DNA of 30,000 bases, taken from NCBI GenBank assembly GCA_014529385.2, contig CM043967.1, forward strand, positions 133,606,682 through 133,636,681, given 5' to 3'. Below the pieces are notes generated by a model. That model saw only the letters and a list, made by a program, of their open reading frames with translations, was not told the origin of the DNA and did not search any database. This DNA is from Adiantum capillus-veneris (taxonomy: Eukaryota > Streptophyta > Polypodiopsida > Polypodiales > Pteridaceae). Both the position numbers and the translations under genes were made by a program. Shown piece after piece: positions 17,488-29,215 of this stretch. The stretch's first letter is position 1. Every line of letters starts with the position of its first letter.

Positions 17488-19679
17488 CTTAAATATGGGA
17501 TAGCTTCTAGGAATCTTCCTTGAGGAAAGTCCTATCAGAACAAAAAATCTTGAGGTTGACAAGTAGATTGTTCCCACCATCTACATCCCTCCTCTCCTTT
17601 CTTGAATTTTGGTATATTCAAAATTTCAGATGACAAAAACATATTCTTTTCCTTTTTCTCTTCTTCTTGTCTCGTGCCTTCTTGACTTCAGGCTTTTGAA
17701 ATGCAATAGGTGGTGTTTGAGTGAACAAAGTTGGTGGGCCACAAGTTAGCTAACTAGTTTCAGATTGTCTAGCCACTATCTGATTCTGAGGAGTCTTAGC
17801 AGCTACATTATCCTTTATAATTATTTTGTAAATTGTCTCTTACTCAAGTTGCTCCTTTTTGGAAATCAACACCTCTTCTTTATAGGGAGTCAATTGATGG
17901 CACTTCTTCACGTTAGGGTCATATATTGCCTTCTTTTCCTTTGCCAATTTCGCTCTGGCCATTTCATAGCAAGTGGAGACAACTGTCATCCATACATCTG
18001 GATCTAGCTAGTTTATCTTGATTATGGCTTTGAACATAATTTCATCCATCTCTCTAAGCTGTGGCTCATGGCTAACTCAATTGGATAGCTTGGATAGACA
18101 AATATAGGAGATCGCTTGTATACTTCGCGAGATGCCTGAATTTCTCTTTCCATTGGCCCATCATATCTCCAAAATTAGGCATATCTCCTTTTAGCTTAGA
18201 TACTATATCCTTCTTTTCTCATTAGTGTCGAGTGTTGTGGTTCGGCCTACCCACAAAGCATTAGTGTGCTTGTGCCAACCAAGGAGCTGGTCTACAATCT
18301 GAACATATGCCACTTGATCAATAGGTTTATTGTATTATATAGGGTAGAGGAATGGGTAAAATCTTGGCAATCAATCCTTTTTCATCGGTAATGCATATAT
18401 TAACACTAGAGAATCGGACACTAGTTCAATTTAATGCAATACTACCTTTACATTCTTAGTAAACATCATTTTTTCTAGTTATTTGGACCAGATGGAACTG
18501 TCATTTGCAAGACTATTCTCAATCCCTTCCTATCATCCTAGTTATTTTTCCTCTGTTTCTTGATGCAATATTCTATAGCAAAACAACTACTTTGCAATCA
18601 ATTATCTTCCTAGCAATTTATAGTGTTTGAAGTCTTGAATTCATCTCATTTATGATGACCTTCATACATTTGTAAGTAGGCCGATTCCCAAAAACATTTC
18701 CAACTGAATCCTTTGTGTACAACGCTTATCTTCCTGATATGAGGACGCCCGTTTGTATTTGCCTTTGGGATAATGTACTCTGGGATCTTGTCCAAAACTT
18801 GTATGAAACTAGATATTTTGGTAGCCATCATTCTGTTTGATCATGGAAATTCTGAACTTATTTGGCTATCATCCATCTAGCTCCTACATAGAGCATCTCA
18901 AACCTTTTCAAATCCAAATAAGTATTATCATCATTTAAGTAGACTTGGACCTAAAGTTTCTTTTCTTGCCTTAGTTGATCATTGAGAATTAGAGATTGTC
19001 TGGAAAATAAGGAGTTAAAATGAAAGTCTAAATCCTTCCTTATTTGAGCAGTCTTCCCCCTATTCATATGTGCTAACCCAAAGTGGTGCTGTCCCTACCT
19101 ATCTGGCCGGAAGGTTGTATGTAGCTGATTGTGGTTGCTCCTTAGCCTGTTCTGGAGTTGGTTCAATAGGGCCAATTAACCTTCTTGGACCAAGAGTTTC
19201 CATGTCCTCATCGTCACAGTTGACTTATGTAAAGACTTTAGATCTGACTTTGTGGTATCATCCTATTTGTGCTCTTCATCCTCCTTGTCATCTTGCTCAT
19301 ATTCATCTTTACCATCCTTGTCTTCATCTTTGTTTGAGGCATTGTCTATTTCCTACCCCACCTGAAGATGTTTGATGATGAGTAGTTGGTTGGCCAGTGT
19401 GGCAGTGAATTTAGTAGAAGTACTTAAGTCGTATTTCATATTATCCACCTAGTGTTGCAACTCCTCCAGGTTTAAAGTGATACTCTTTTCAAAATGAATA
19501 CTATCTACCCAAGACGAGTAGATACATTGTCAAGAATTTCTTGTTTCATGACATTGTTGGCTGCTTTCAGGCTATTGATGCTTGCTTGATTTTGACTAAG
19601 TGTTTACTTATATTCAAAGTTTTCCCACTAAAGTTTTCACACCAGATTCTTATTCTGGGGCGACCACGTTAGAGTTTGT
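17488..19679 (-). pseudogene. Decayed coding relic, downstream half, unknown family
   Basis: Translated on the minus strand, this region keeps long protein-like stretches broken by stops and shifts. Examples are ATKISSFIQVLDKIPEYIIP near 18780-18830, LNLEELQHQVDNMKYDLS near 19430-19480, and an Asp/Glu/Lys-rich run (DEDKDGKDEYEQDDKEDEE) near 19265-19340. It is continuous with 24841-25600 if the copia insertion is removed. Composition suggests an old retroelement gag-like or coiled-coil protein, but no conserved motif identifies it. Confidence 0.4.
19675..19679. repeat. Probable target duplication of the copia element (TTTGT; partner TTTAT at 24841-24845)
   Basis: Five bases flanking each LTR differ at one position, consistent with an old insertion. 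Confidence 0.6.
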
Positions 19680-19907
19680 TGTTGGAATTAGGGTTGCAGA
19701 GAAACGCACACAGCTTGGAGAAGACAAAGGAAGCTCAAGGAACACAAAAGAGAGTGTATTACTTAGTGTGCAATGGAAAGATAGATAGCCCTAGAGTGAT
19801 GGGCGTATATACAATGCTTGGGGGAAAAAAACCACCTAAAGAGGGAAAAAATGCCCCGGCGGTCCTAATGTGTTCACACACATCACTACCACATGTATAT
19901 GGTAATA
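19680..19907 (-). repeat. 3' LTR of copia element
   Basis: 228 bp, direct copy of 24614-24840. Its outer end is mutated (minus strand TATTACC instead of TGTTACC). Confidence 0.92.
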
Positions 19908-19920
19908 AATCCCCCCTGGA
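19908..19920 (-). other. Polypurine tract of copia element
   Basis: The minus strand TCCAGGGGGGATT abuts the 3' LTR. Confidence 0.8.
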
Positions 19921-19982
19921 GTGATGCGGTGAACGAGAGTTGGCACATGAGTAAAGGGAAGTGCTATGTCCTGAGGACATGA

Positions 19983-22900
19983 TCAGTCCACAAAGGGGAG
20001 TAAGCCCAAAGCTTTGCGAAAAGATTCAAGCTTCTCACGAGACAATGCCTTTGTGAAAAGATCTGCAAGGTTGTCCTGTGTTGGCACATAAGCCAAGCTG
20101 ATCTCTCCTGCTGAGAGCCTCTCCCTGACATAGTGGTAATGCACCTCAATGTGCTTTGTGCGAGCATGAAAAACTGGGTTCCTCGCAACTGCCAATGCGC
20201 TCTGACTGTCAGTGTAGATAGTGTTGGCAGTGTCCTGTCCAACACTCAAATCAACCATAAGGCGTCTGAGACATACACACTCAACCGTAGCTGTGAAGAC
20301 TGCCCTGTACTCAGCCTCACAACTCGAAGTGGCCATAGTAGGTTGCTTCTTGCTCAACCATGATATACATGAACTTCCAAGCATGAAACAAAAACCACTT
20401 GTGGACACTCGTGTGTCCAAAAAAGCATGTAAGTCTGGCAACAATGATCCCCCCTTGGGATAAAACAAGCCAAGATGTAAAGTGCCACTAAGGTAGTGGA
20501 AAATCCTCTGGACAGCCTGCCAATGCTTAGACCCTGGGCTATGCATAAATCTGCTGACCTGTGAGACTGCAAACTGAATATCCGGCCTCGTGTTGCATAC
20601 ATAAATGAGGCAGCCAACAGCAATTTGGTAAAGAGTGACATCAGCAGGATCGCTAGCATCATGTAGACTCAACTTCAAACTTGTTTCCATGGGAGTGGCA
20701 ATAGGTTTGCAATCCTCAAGTCCAAACTTACATAACAATGTCTCTATGTAACTTTTCTGACACAAGGCAATACCACCCTCACACTGCTTAAACTGTATAC
20801 CCAAATAATGATGCAACATCCCCAAATCTTTCATCTTGAAAGTAGCATTCAAATCAGCCTTAAATTCAACAATATGTCTCTCATTTGGTCTAGTGATCAG
20901 CAAATCCTCGACATAAAGAACCACAATGAGAAGTATATCACCCTCACGCTTTACATACAATGTGCTTTCTGTTGGACTGTTACAAAAGCCTCGTTTAACC
21001 AAATGAGTGTCAGCTTTATCATACCAAGCATGAGGAGATTGCTTCAACCCATACAAAGCCTTATTACATCTGCACACTTTGTTCTCTTGTCCTTTTATGA
21101 CAAAACCGCGAGGCTGTGTTACATAAACTTCCTCAAATATATCACCATTTAAGAAAGCAGTAACAATGTCTGATTGATGTACATCCCAACCAAAATGAGC
21201 TGCCAATGCACATAGAAAACACACAGTAGTCATACGACAAGTGGGAGCAAAAGTCTCTTCATAATCTATGCCTTTTTGCTTTGCATAACGCTTAGCAACA
21301 AGTCGAGCCTTATGGCAATTGATCTCACCATCCGGCTTGCGTTTCAACTTGTAAACCCACTTCGTACCAATGGCCTTTTTGCCAGGAGGCAAATCACTTA
21401 AAGTCCATGTGTCATTTTCTATAAGTGCATCATATTTTGATTGCATGGCAGCCATCCAATTTTCTGAATTTTGTGCTTCATCAAAAGACAGAGGCTCCTC
21501 AACATCATGTAAGCTAGGCACAGCCAAAGCATAACAATCTGATGCATAAGATGCATGGCAAGAGCCTGAACGAGTACAACTAGACAAAGGTGCATCCAAT
21601 TTACTGTCACGCAAAGTGTGCACAGCCATTTTGGCATATCTCTAGCCTGCTCATTTTCAGCCCTTTCCTCATCAAGTACATTTTATACATCTACATCAGT
21701 AATAGGCTGATCTGTAACATTTTCAGAAACCCCCATAGGATGTACATTTGCCTCATTGGAACTTACATTCGTATTTCCACCACTGAAACGAGGTAAAAAA
21801 GTGTCATAAATGTCCTGTGAGCTTACATTACTATCTCTAGTACATGACGGCAAGGGCTGAATAGAATCTTCCACAGACATTACATCCAGTGAAACCAGAA
21901 TACGTTTTGTTTGTAGATGATACAACCTGTAACCTTTGCTTTCAACACTATAACCAACAAACATACATTTGACAACCTTATCATCCAATTTTTTGCGCTG
22001 CACTTGTGGCACCAAAGCATATGCCAAACAACCGAAAACACGCATGTGCTCAATAGAAGGCTTTCTATCATGCCATGCTTCATATGGAGTAATAGACTAC
22101 AAAGCTTTCGTAGGACACCTGTTTAGTACATAAGTGACACACATGATGGCCTCAAGCCAAAAAGAATGCGGCAAAGCTTGAATTTTGACCATACATCATG
22201 CCATTTCCGTTAGTGACGTGTTTTTCCTCTCAGCAACACCATTTTGCTGAGGTGTATAAGGCACTGTACATTGGTGTTTTATCCCACGACTAGCAAGCCT
22301 GAAATGCATTAAATTCATGAGACATATACTCCCCCCCTCGATCGGAACGGAGGGTGCCCATAATACATTTTGAGAAATTTTCAACCATAGCCAGAAATTG
22401 TTTGAAGCACATAAAAACTTCGGACTTCGCTTTAAGCGAAAATACCCATGCATGCATGAAGTAATCATCAATGAAAGTCACAAAGTAAAGGTAATTGCCC
22501 AAGGACGGAGTTTGCATGGGCCCACAAACATCACTATGCACAAGCTGCAACCTGGATGTGGCCCGAACTGAACCATCCTTTGGAAACTTAGAACGCTGCA
22601 TCTTACCCAAAATACAGCCTTCACAAACATGTTTGACAGGTGCTTCAAGAGGCGGCAAAGAAGCAACCATATCAGATTTTTGCAAACGCAGCAAACTGGC
22701 AAAATTCAGATGACCAAAACGTGCATGCCAAAGTTTTGCATCTGAAATAGCCCTTGAATCTGCAACAAAATTTGCAAAATCTTTTCCACACTTGTCATAC
22801 AAAGTGAGCTTATACATCCCACGGCACAAAAGTCCAGATACAATGATTTCATCACCAAAACTGAGTCATGAACTGTACATCTGTCATCCATAAATTTGAC

Positions 22901-24249
22901 TACAAGTCCAAGTCTAGCAAGTGCGGATACAGACAAGAGATTCTTCTTGATCCCAGGTACATAAAGTGCATCAACAAGTGTGAAAGAACTGCCATTTGCA
23001 ACAGTAAGCACAATCTTTCCAACTCCCTGAACCGGATAAGAGGCATTGTTGGCACAAGTGACTGAATTCCCATGTGGGACAGACTCGAGAGAGGTAAACA
23101 ATTCACGATGTGAGGTAATGTGCTTTGTAGCACCACTGTCAAAATACCACACATGTGAATCTACAGCAACTGACAAGCATGCATCATGGATAGCAGGCTT
23201 GTAAGTGCACTCTGCAGTAAAAGCCCATTCTGCATCAACATCAGCATTACAGTCTCCTTTCACAGAAGACTCAACAATGGCTGCATTTGTAGTGGAACCA
23301 GCATTTGCAGTGGAACCACCCTCTTTCTTCTTAGGCTCTTTGGCCTTCAACTTAGGACACAACTTGATCAAGTGATCATTAGCTTTACAATAATGGCAAC
23401 GCATCTTCTTTTTGCCCTTATCACCAGAATTGTCAGACGAAGTGCTGCCAGCAGAAGCATTAGGAACAAAATTTTTGCCACTTGCAGCAGAACCATAAGA
23501 AGTGGTTGCATTGCTGTTACCACCGTTTCTTTGAGAAGCAATAAAAGCCTGTTCAGCTGCACGCTGTCTAGTCCTGTTTTTTCTAAAAAGTGACTCTTGC
23601 AACAGCAATGTGCATAATGCATCAAACTTGACAACTTCAGGATTTCCTTGGGTCATTAGTCTCCAAGTACTAGCAAAAGTCTGGTAGGAATCTGGTAAGG
23701 CATCAAGAACAGTCTGCACAAGGAAACTGTCTGAAATGACTTCTCCTGCAGAAATAAGTTGATCATTGACATCCTTGACACTAGCAAGGAAAGTGCCCAT
23801 ATCATCTTCCTCATGCATAATCTTCGACTCCAGCTCCTTATGCAGCAAAGTAATTCTAGCCTCATTGCGACTTGCATATAGACCAGCCAAAATATCCCAA
23901 GCCTGTTTTGCAGATTTTGCTGAACGGATGTGAGGAACAATGGTGCGCTTCATAGACAACGCAATCAATGCATGAGCCTACGCATCCTTAACATCCCAAC
24001 GAGCGTGTTCTACCGTAGGTAAAACAACTCTAACAGCAGCAATCCTTGCAGAGCAAGACCTGCAACATCCTCAACATCGCCTACATCCTCAGAACTAGGA
24101 CGTACATCAATGCCTTGCACAATATTCCAGATGCTTTTTGACACAAGAACATGTTGTATCATATAAGCCCACATAGGGTAATTGTCCCCATCCAACCTGT
24201 CCTCAACAGCAAACATCTTGAACACATCTGTGTTGTTGTTGTCAGCCAT
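19983..24249 (-). pseudogene. Copia Gag-Pol polyprotein, frameshifted and with altered RT active site
   Basis: Starts at ATG 24247-24249 (MADNNNTDVFKMF...). Gag: UBN2-type region about 23600-24249, CCHC knuckle CHYCKANDHLIKLC near 23358-23400. Protease: WYFDSGATKHIT near 23115-23150. GAG-pre-integrase: HARFGHLN and CEGCILGKM near 22615-22740. Integrase: HSDVCGP near 22520, LRSDRGGEY near 22325-22350, PQQNGVAERKN near 22210-22250. RT/RNase H: intact frame 19983-21629 with NDTWTLSDLPPGKKAIGTKW, LYGLKQSPHAWY, and an active site reading YVED instead of YVDD (Glu codon 20907-20909). It then has the copia RNase H with SSCEAEYRA and a C-terminal ADLFTKAL. Breaks include an in-frame TAG near 23979 and frameshifts near 24020, 22830 and 22310, plus stops at about 22195 and 21690. 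It is inactive. Confidence 0.93.
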
Positions 24250-24599
24250 GGTAAATGCTGCACCTGATGTGAAAACTGTCCGAAAATAGGAGAAACGGAG
24301 CGGGAACAACACGTGCTATATAGCACAAACCATAGAAGACTGTAAGGCACCTGTTATGCAGAAAACGACACTGACAAAAATTTTGCACAAAATGACGAAA
24401 TAGCCTGTGCAGCACTGCCTGTAGTGGAAACGAAGGTCGAAATGAGCCCGAATAAAAAATCTGAGCAGACTGAGCTCTACGAGCACACCCGAAATATTTT
24501 TCGACCTGCAAACGCTTGCCAAACGTCACTGTAATCGAAGAAAGTGAGCAGGCGTGTGCTGGAGTAGCTGGCGAGACTGAGCTTGGGAGGACGCAACCT

Positions 24600-24611
24600 G
24601 CTCTCATTCCA
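24600..24611 (-). other. Degenerate tRNA-iMet primer binding site of copia element
   Basis: The minus strand TGGAATGAGAGC matches TGGTATCAGAGC at 10 of 12 positions, two bases after the 5' LTR. Confidence 0.7.
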
Positions 24612-24613
24612 AT

Positions 24614-24840
24614 TGTTGGAATTAGGGTTGCAGAGAAACGCACACAGCTTGGAGAAGATGAAGGAAGATCAAGGCACACAACAAAGAGTGTATTACTTAG
24701 TGTGCAATGGAAAGATAGATAGCCCTAGAGTGATGGGCGTATATACAATGCTCGGTGGAAAAAACCTCCTAAAGAGGGAAAAAATGCCCCGACGGTCTTA
24801 ATGTGTTCGCACACATCACTACCACATGTATATGGTAACA
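24614..24840 (-). repeat. 5' LTR of copia element
   Basis: 227 bp bounded TG...CA, paired with 19680-19907. It contains GTATATAC at about 24739-24746 as a candidate TATA region. Confidence 0.92.
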
Positions 24841-25600
24841 TTTATAGCTTCCAAATCTTCATAGTCTTCTTGAATCTCCTTAATGGACTTTCTATACTAC
24901 TCACCATTGTTTTATTCTTCTTTAAGTAAATTTTGTAGCTCTTGTTTTCATTGAGCTTTGCTACCGACCTCCTGTGCCAGCTACTTCTTGAATTGGACAA
25001 GTTCAACCAACTCCCTCTTTTTGTGAGCCTTAGTCATTTATGTTATTGCATTGACAATAATGTTCCAGATTATTGGAATAGTGGAAATATAGCCATTTGT
25101 TAATAAATCAACGTCCTTTAGAGTACTATCAAATTACATAACTAGAGCAGGATAACGCGATTTGAGAAATTGGGCTAAGGTGTTAATGTGTATTTTTCCA
25201 TGAGGGGGCTTCTTTTGTAAAGTCTACAGCTTATCATGAAATCATCTGTAAGCAATATTGTTCATTGTTGTGTCTTGGCATGTGATGGTACTGGTTGCAC
25301 CTTGGTGGCCTTTCTCTAGATGGGTTTACTTGGGTCTTGATAAAGCTCAATAGCTATCTCCAAAGTGTTACTTGGCAAGGGCACTATGATAGTGCTGTTC
25401 AAAAATTTACTTGCTAGCTCAGCTGATCCTCTAGTTTGTTTATCTTTAGGTTTCCTAAATGTTTCTTTGATTTGACTTGATTCATTTCTAAGAACTCCTT
25501 CTTGTCAGTCAAAACCCTCTGTTTCTTGTTGGCTAGTTCATATGGGCTTTTTGCTTCTTCCTTCCCTCTTGGGTTGTGACCCTAGGGTGTTCAGTTCTTC
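24841..25600 (-). pseudogene. Decayed coding relic, upstream half, coiled-coil rich
   Basis: The minus strand reads protein-like text such as HGKIHINTLAQFLKSRYPAL and DSTLKDVDLLTNGYIS (about 25060-25200). It then has heptad-like KKRELVELVQFKK-LAQEVG..., KQELQNLLKEE and SIKEIQEDYEDLEAI (about 24845-25025). Several in-frame TAG/TAA codons fall where Gln would fit. At least one frameshift lies near 25265. It joins 17488-19679 across the copia element. Family unknown. Confidence 0.4.
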
Positions 25601-25646
25601 ATCCTTGCAAACATATTTTCCAATAGCTGGATAGGAGATGGTTAGT

Positions 25647-26564
25647 TGTTAGCCGCAAGCTAACACGGATACCATTTTTCGGAGTTCTTATTGTAAAACA
25701 ATTATTATTTTGATAAATCGAGAATATTGTAACTCCTATTTTCTCGGATAAACTCTGTAATTAATGAGCCGAGGCTACAAGCTTCCAGATTGTATCAACC
25801 TGTCATTACCCATGGTAGAACTCCCAGATTATTAGTTTTGACCACCAAAACACTTGGCTAAGATATAAAAGACAATTTTTGTAAGTTATTATTAAGTTTT
25901 TGATAATGAAATATACAGCGTGAGCTAACGGCGCTCACTCCTCTCCTTCTCGCGCTTCCTACTCCCTCCCTGGTTGTCACATTTGCAGTCGCGTTTGTTG
26001 CATTGCAACCGTAGGTAAGAGCTCTACGTATTGACGTAAACACATCACAATATTTCATAGATTTTGGCATCGCCGACCTGCGGCTTAATTTCATCATAAC
26101 TAGGAATTTACACTTTTAAATAAAAAACTAAGCATAGGCAGGTTATTGGGGCATCATTGCTAAGCATTTACATGCATTTTAGGTCGAAAACGACTAGGTT
26201 AAAAATCCACTGTTGTTAATAATCGCGATTTTGGAACTTGACCTAAAGTGGGGTTTGAAACCATAAGGATGTGTGCTTAGGTCTTATAAACATGTCCTAG
26301 AAGTTTCATTAAGTTTGGATGTCATTTGATACTGTAACAGATGTGATTTGTTTACCGATGAGCGATTGACTTTTGGTGATTTCAGTTACTTGAGTGTAGC
26401 TTGAGTTAGATGCGAGTTGTTAGTTGTTTTTTGAGAGGTTGACAACCTCTTGTAGCCTCTATGTACTAGTTGAGTCAGCTTCGTCCCATGGATTGACAAT
26501 TGAATCGTGGTTCTCGCTAATACTGCAATAAGATAGGATGGTGAGGTTAAACACACATCCCACA
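25647..26564 (+). repeat. 5' LTR of a plus-strand Ty3/gypsy element (918 bp, left end tentative)
   Basis: The right end is set by the PBS at 26567 (LTR ends CCCACA). The left end is placed at TGTTAGCCGCAAGCTAACA (25647-25665), a hairpin-forming start that ends one arm in TAACA, as many plant LTRs do. The segment carries a half-palindrome TTAATAATCGCGATT at about 26217-26230 resembling the internal repeats. The other LTR is outside the window, so the left boundary cannot be verified here. Confidence 0.55.
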
Positions 26565-26566
26565 TT

Positions 26567-26589
26567 TGGCGCCGCTGCCGGGGATCGAA
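26567..26589 (+). other. Primer binding site, tRNA-Asp type
   Basis: TGGCGCCGCTGCCGGGGATC, continuing GAA, two bases after the LTR. It is longer than the match at 5921-5937 and identical over the shared 17 bases, indicating a second, independent gypsy-type element in the opposite orientation. Confidence 0.88.
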
Positions 26590-28520
26590 GAGACCTAAAC
26601 TAGGGAAAAACACGAGCGTCTTGTGAAGTTATCCTTTAACTTCCTCTAGGATTGCCTAGAGTTCCAAACTTTCTTTTAGAAACCGCATAACCTAAGATTG
26701 TCGTCTTTTGCTCTGTAGAGGTAGCTTGGAAGTAATTGTACTTGCTAAGTGCCTTTAGGATTGTAGGATTGTAGAAATAGATTAGGATTTTGAGGATGAA
26801 TGGTAGACGAGACAAATCTTAAGATCAATGCTCAAAAAACCATAAAAGATAAGAAAACGAGTGTTTGTGGATACTTTCCACAACTCCATTGCATGAGAAT
26901 CTAGGAGTAGGGTAAGTAGGATCCGAGGTGGAATTCAGAACATTGCTCTCTCTCAAAGAATCATTGTGAGTTGTTATTGGAAGTTGCATAATTTCAGGTC
27001 TACGGCTAGAAATAGCATGAAAAGACTCGAAACCACTCAACCCGACTGGAGAGTAAGCTTAAAAGTTGTCTGAACTAGTTGGTAAGCTCAAGGACACTTT
27101 GAGTTGGCCAAAACTTAGATTATTCAAGAGTTAGCCAAAACTTAGATTATTTACTTTTTTTTGACATATTAGGCCAAATTAAGTTTTGACTTGATTCATA
27201 GGCTTAAAATAGCTCATGTAAAGTTTGTCTTTGAAAAAATTGCAAAAAAGTGTTCATTTCAAGAGTGAAGTTAATAATCACGATTATTAACTTTTAGCTC
27301 AGTTTGACCAAGGTTCATATCATTAGCTCATTGCATGTGTACAAACAACTTTTGTAAAGGCCCAAGAGATTTGGATCACCAAACTGACCAAAAGCTAGGT
27401 AAAAACTAAAGTTTGTAATGACTTTTTGAAACTTGAGTGTAAATTGGGAATAAATTTGTTCAAACTTTTTGAAATTTGATTCATAGGCTTATATTGATGT
27501 GATAAGATGCAAAAAGTTGTCAGTTGTAAATAGTGATTATTTACATCTACCCCATTTTTCAACTTTTTTGACCAAGTTAGATGACCACTAGTTTTACCAT
27601 GTTATCACAAGCCCACAAACTAAATTTGGTAAGATTTGGATCACTGGATTGAAAATTGTGACCAAATTTGCAAAGTTAGTCCGCGGACAGAAAATTGATG
27701 ACCATTTGACCAAAAATTATCCAAACTTGATGAAAGTTGGCTAGTGATTTTTAACTTGAGGTGCTTAACAGATCTGTGTCAAAGTTGGGACAAAAATTTA
27801 CAAAAATTTAGCTAGAGTAAATAATTGCGATTATTTATATCTGCTTCAAAACTTGATAATTTTGCAAATGTGAGTATACCACAAAGGTCAAGCATGTCAA
27901 GTAGACCCCACAAATCAATTTTGGTGAAAATTGGATTACAAAAGTGAGACTTAAGCCAGATTCTTGAAATCAAGGTCTGCGGACATAAAACAGTTGATAA
28001 ACTTGATCAGATTTTGTCCAAACTTGTTGAAACTTGTCCAAGGACTTTAATAGGTTGTATACTTGCCAAACCAAGCCAAAAAGTGCAAAAAACTAGCAAA
28101 AGTAAATAATCATGATTATTTACTACTGCTACCCAAGGACATCAATTTTGACTTTTGAACGTACACAATGTTAGACCAGCATAATACAAAGCCACTGGGA
28201 AATTTTGGGTTCAATCGGATCCAAATTGATACATGTTCACTCAATTTCCAGGTTGCAGATTAATCCTTTGATTTTCTGCTAAAGTCGAATTTGTAAGTCA
28301 ATTGCTGACTTCCGTAGCTCGAATTGAAGTGATATACATAGACCAATCACGACAATTAGCAAAAACTCTACTGTCTTTATAGAAGAATAGCTAACTTGAT
28401 CAAATTTGTATAGGAATCAGGTTGCAGACGAGGAATTGGCAATTCAGTAGAGGTTGCAATCAAGTCAACTAGAAATTGATGACAAGTCAATCCAAAGGTA
28501 AATACTCTATCCTCGGCTTC
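26590..28520 (+). mobile_element. Internal (non-coding) part of the gypsy element, interrupted by a CACTA element at its right
   Basis: No coding frame of note appears in about 1.9 kb after the PBS. Most of it is occupied by a diverged tandem repeat (27080-28260). A long repeat-bearing untranslated region next to LTR or coding parts is known for Tat/Ogre-type plant gypsy elements; assignment to that group is inference. Gag-pol would be expected to the right, beyond the CACTA insertion. Confidence 0.5.
27080..28260. repeat. Diverged ~285-bp tandem repeat with a palindrome in each unit
   Basis: Palindromes around TAAATAATCRYGATTATTTA are centred near 27280, 27535, 27828 and 28112 (steps about 255, 292, 285). 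The one at 28101-28124 is a perfect 24-bp palindrome and the one at 27268-27293 has 12-bp arms. Other landmarks recur with the same step: TTGATTCATAGGCTTA at 27191 and 27476, YGCGGACA at 27681 and 27973, CCAAACTTG(A/T)TGAAA at 27720 and 28017, and GATTTGGATCAC at 27368 and 27635. Confidence 0.75.
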
Positions 28521-28966
28521 CACTACAACAAAAACAGATACCTTAGACGCAGATTCGACGGTTGGCCACGAAATCTGCGTCGAAATCTTCGTCCCTGTGA
28601 TATCGTTGAAATACACGTCGATATTTGTGTAGAAAGGCACTGTTTTTGACGCGTATTTCGACGCTGGTATCGACGCGTATTTCGACGACCATATCAGAAT
28701 TTTTTTTTCTTGGGTAGAGGACAGGTAGCCTGGTCTGTTCCCAGTGAAAAGATAGACACAACCACAACCAAACTGCCTTTGCTCTGCCCAAGAAAGCGAG
28801 CAGCACCAAAATCAACCGTGCTCCCGCAGAAATTTCGGCAGAGTTCCCTTCGTTTTAACATAAACTTTTCAAAAAAAAAAAAACCATATGTATACGCCTC
28901 CTACATGATATCCATGTAGGATCTCACATGAGATTTAAGGCACAACCTGATGGAAGAAATGAAACG

Positions 28967-29215
28967 AACTTTGTGCAAAACCATAACCAAATTAAAACCA
29001 TAACCATAACAAACTTCATATATAACGAGCTTTGTGCAAAACCATAACCAAATTAAAACCATAACCATAACCATATTGATCAAAACCATAACGATAACCA
29101 TAACCATAAACAAAACAATAACCATAACCATAAAGTTAAACATAACCATAAACAAAACAATAACCATAATCATAACGTCCATAAACAATAAACAATAACC
29201 ATAACCATGTCTATA
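28967..29215. repeat. (ACCATA)n-derived repeat block with larger duplications
   Basis: Many ACCATAACCATAA units. A segment starting CTTTGTGCAAAACCATAACC at about 28970 recurs about 59 bp later, and CCATAAACAAAACAATAACC occurs at about 29103 and 29147. It lies inside the CACTA element. The minus-strand frame at 28901-29218 (Met/Val/Ile/Tyr-rich) is only its translation. Confidence 0.85.

Larger units (their letters stand above)
19680..24840 (-). mobile_element. Ty1/copia retrotransposon, full-length but inactive
   Basis: 5,161 bp on the minus strand: 5' LTR 24614-24840, PBS 24600-24611, gag-PR-INT-RT-RH in the copia order (integrase before RT), PPT 19908-19920, 3' LTR 19680-19907. The LTRs start TGTTACC and end TTCCAACA on the minus strand. 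By eye about 14 of 228 bases differ between LTRs, so the insertion is clearly older than the element at 836-6520. Confidence 0.92.

Noticed and set aside
16270-17492. Solo LTR with matching target duplication
   Set aside because: Flanking five-base sequences differ (TGTGT and CTTAA) and no PBS follows, so the LTR call is kept only as tentative.
28967-29215. Interstitial telomere repeat
   Set aside because: The unit is ACCATA, not the plant CCCTAAA, so the resemblance is superficial.
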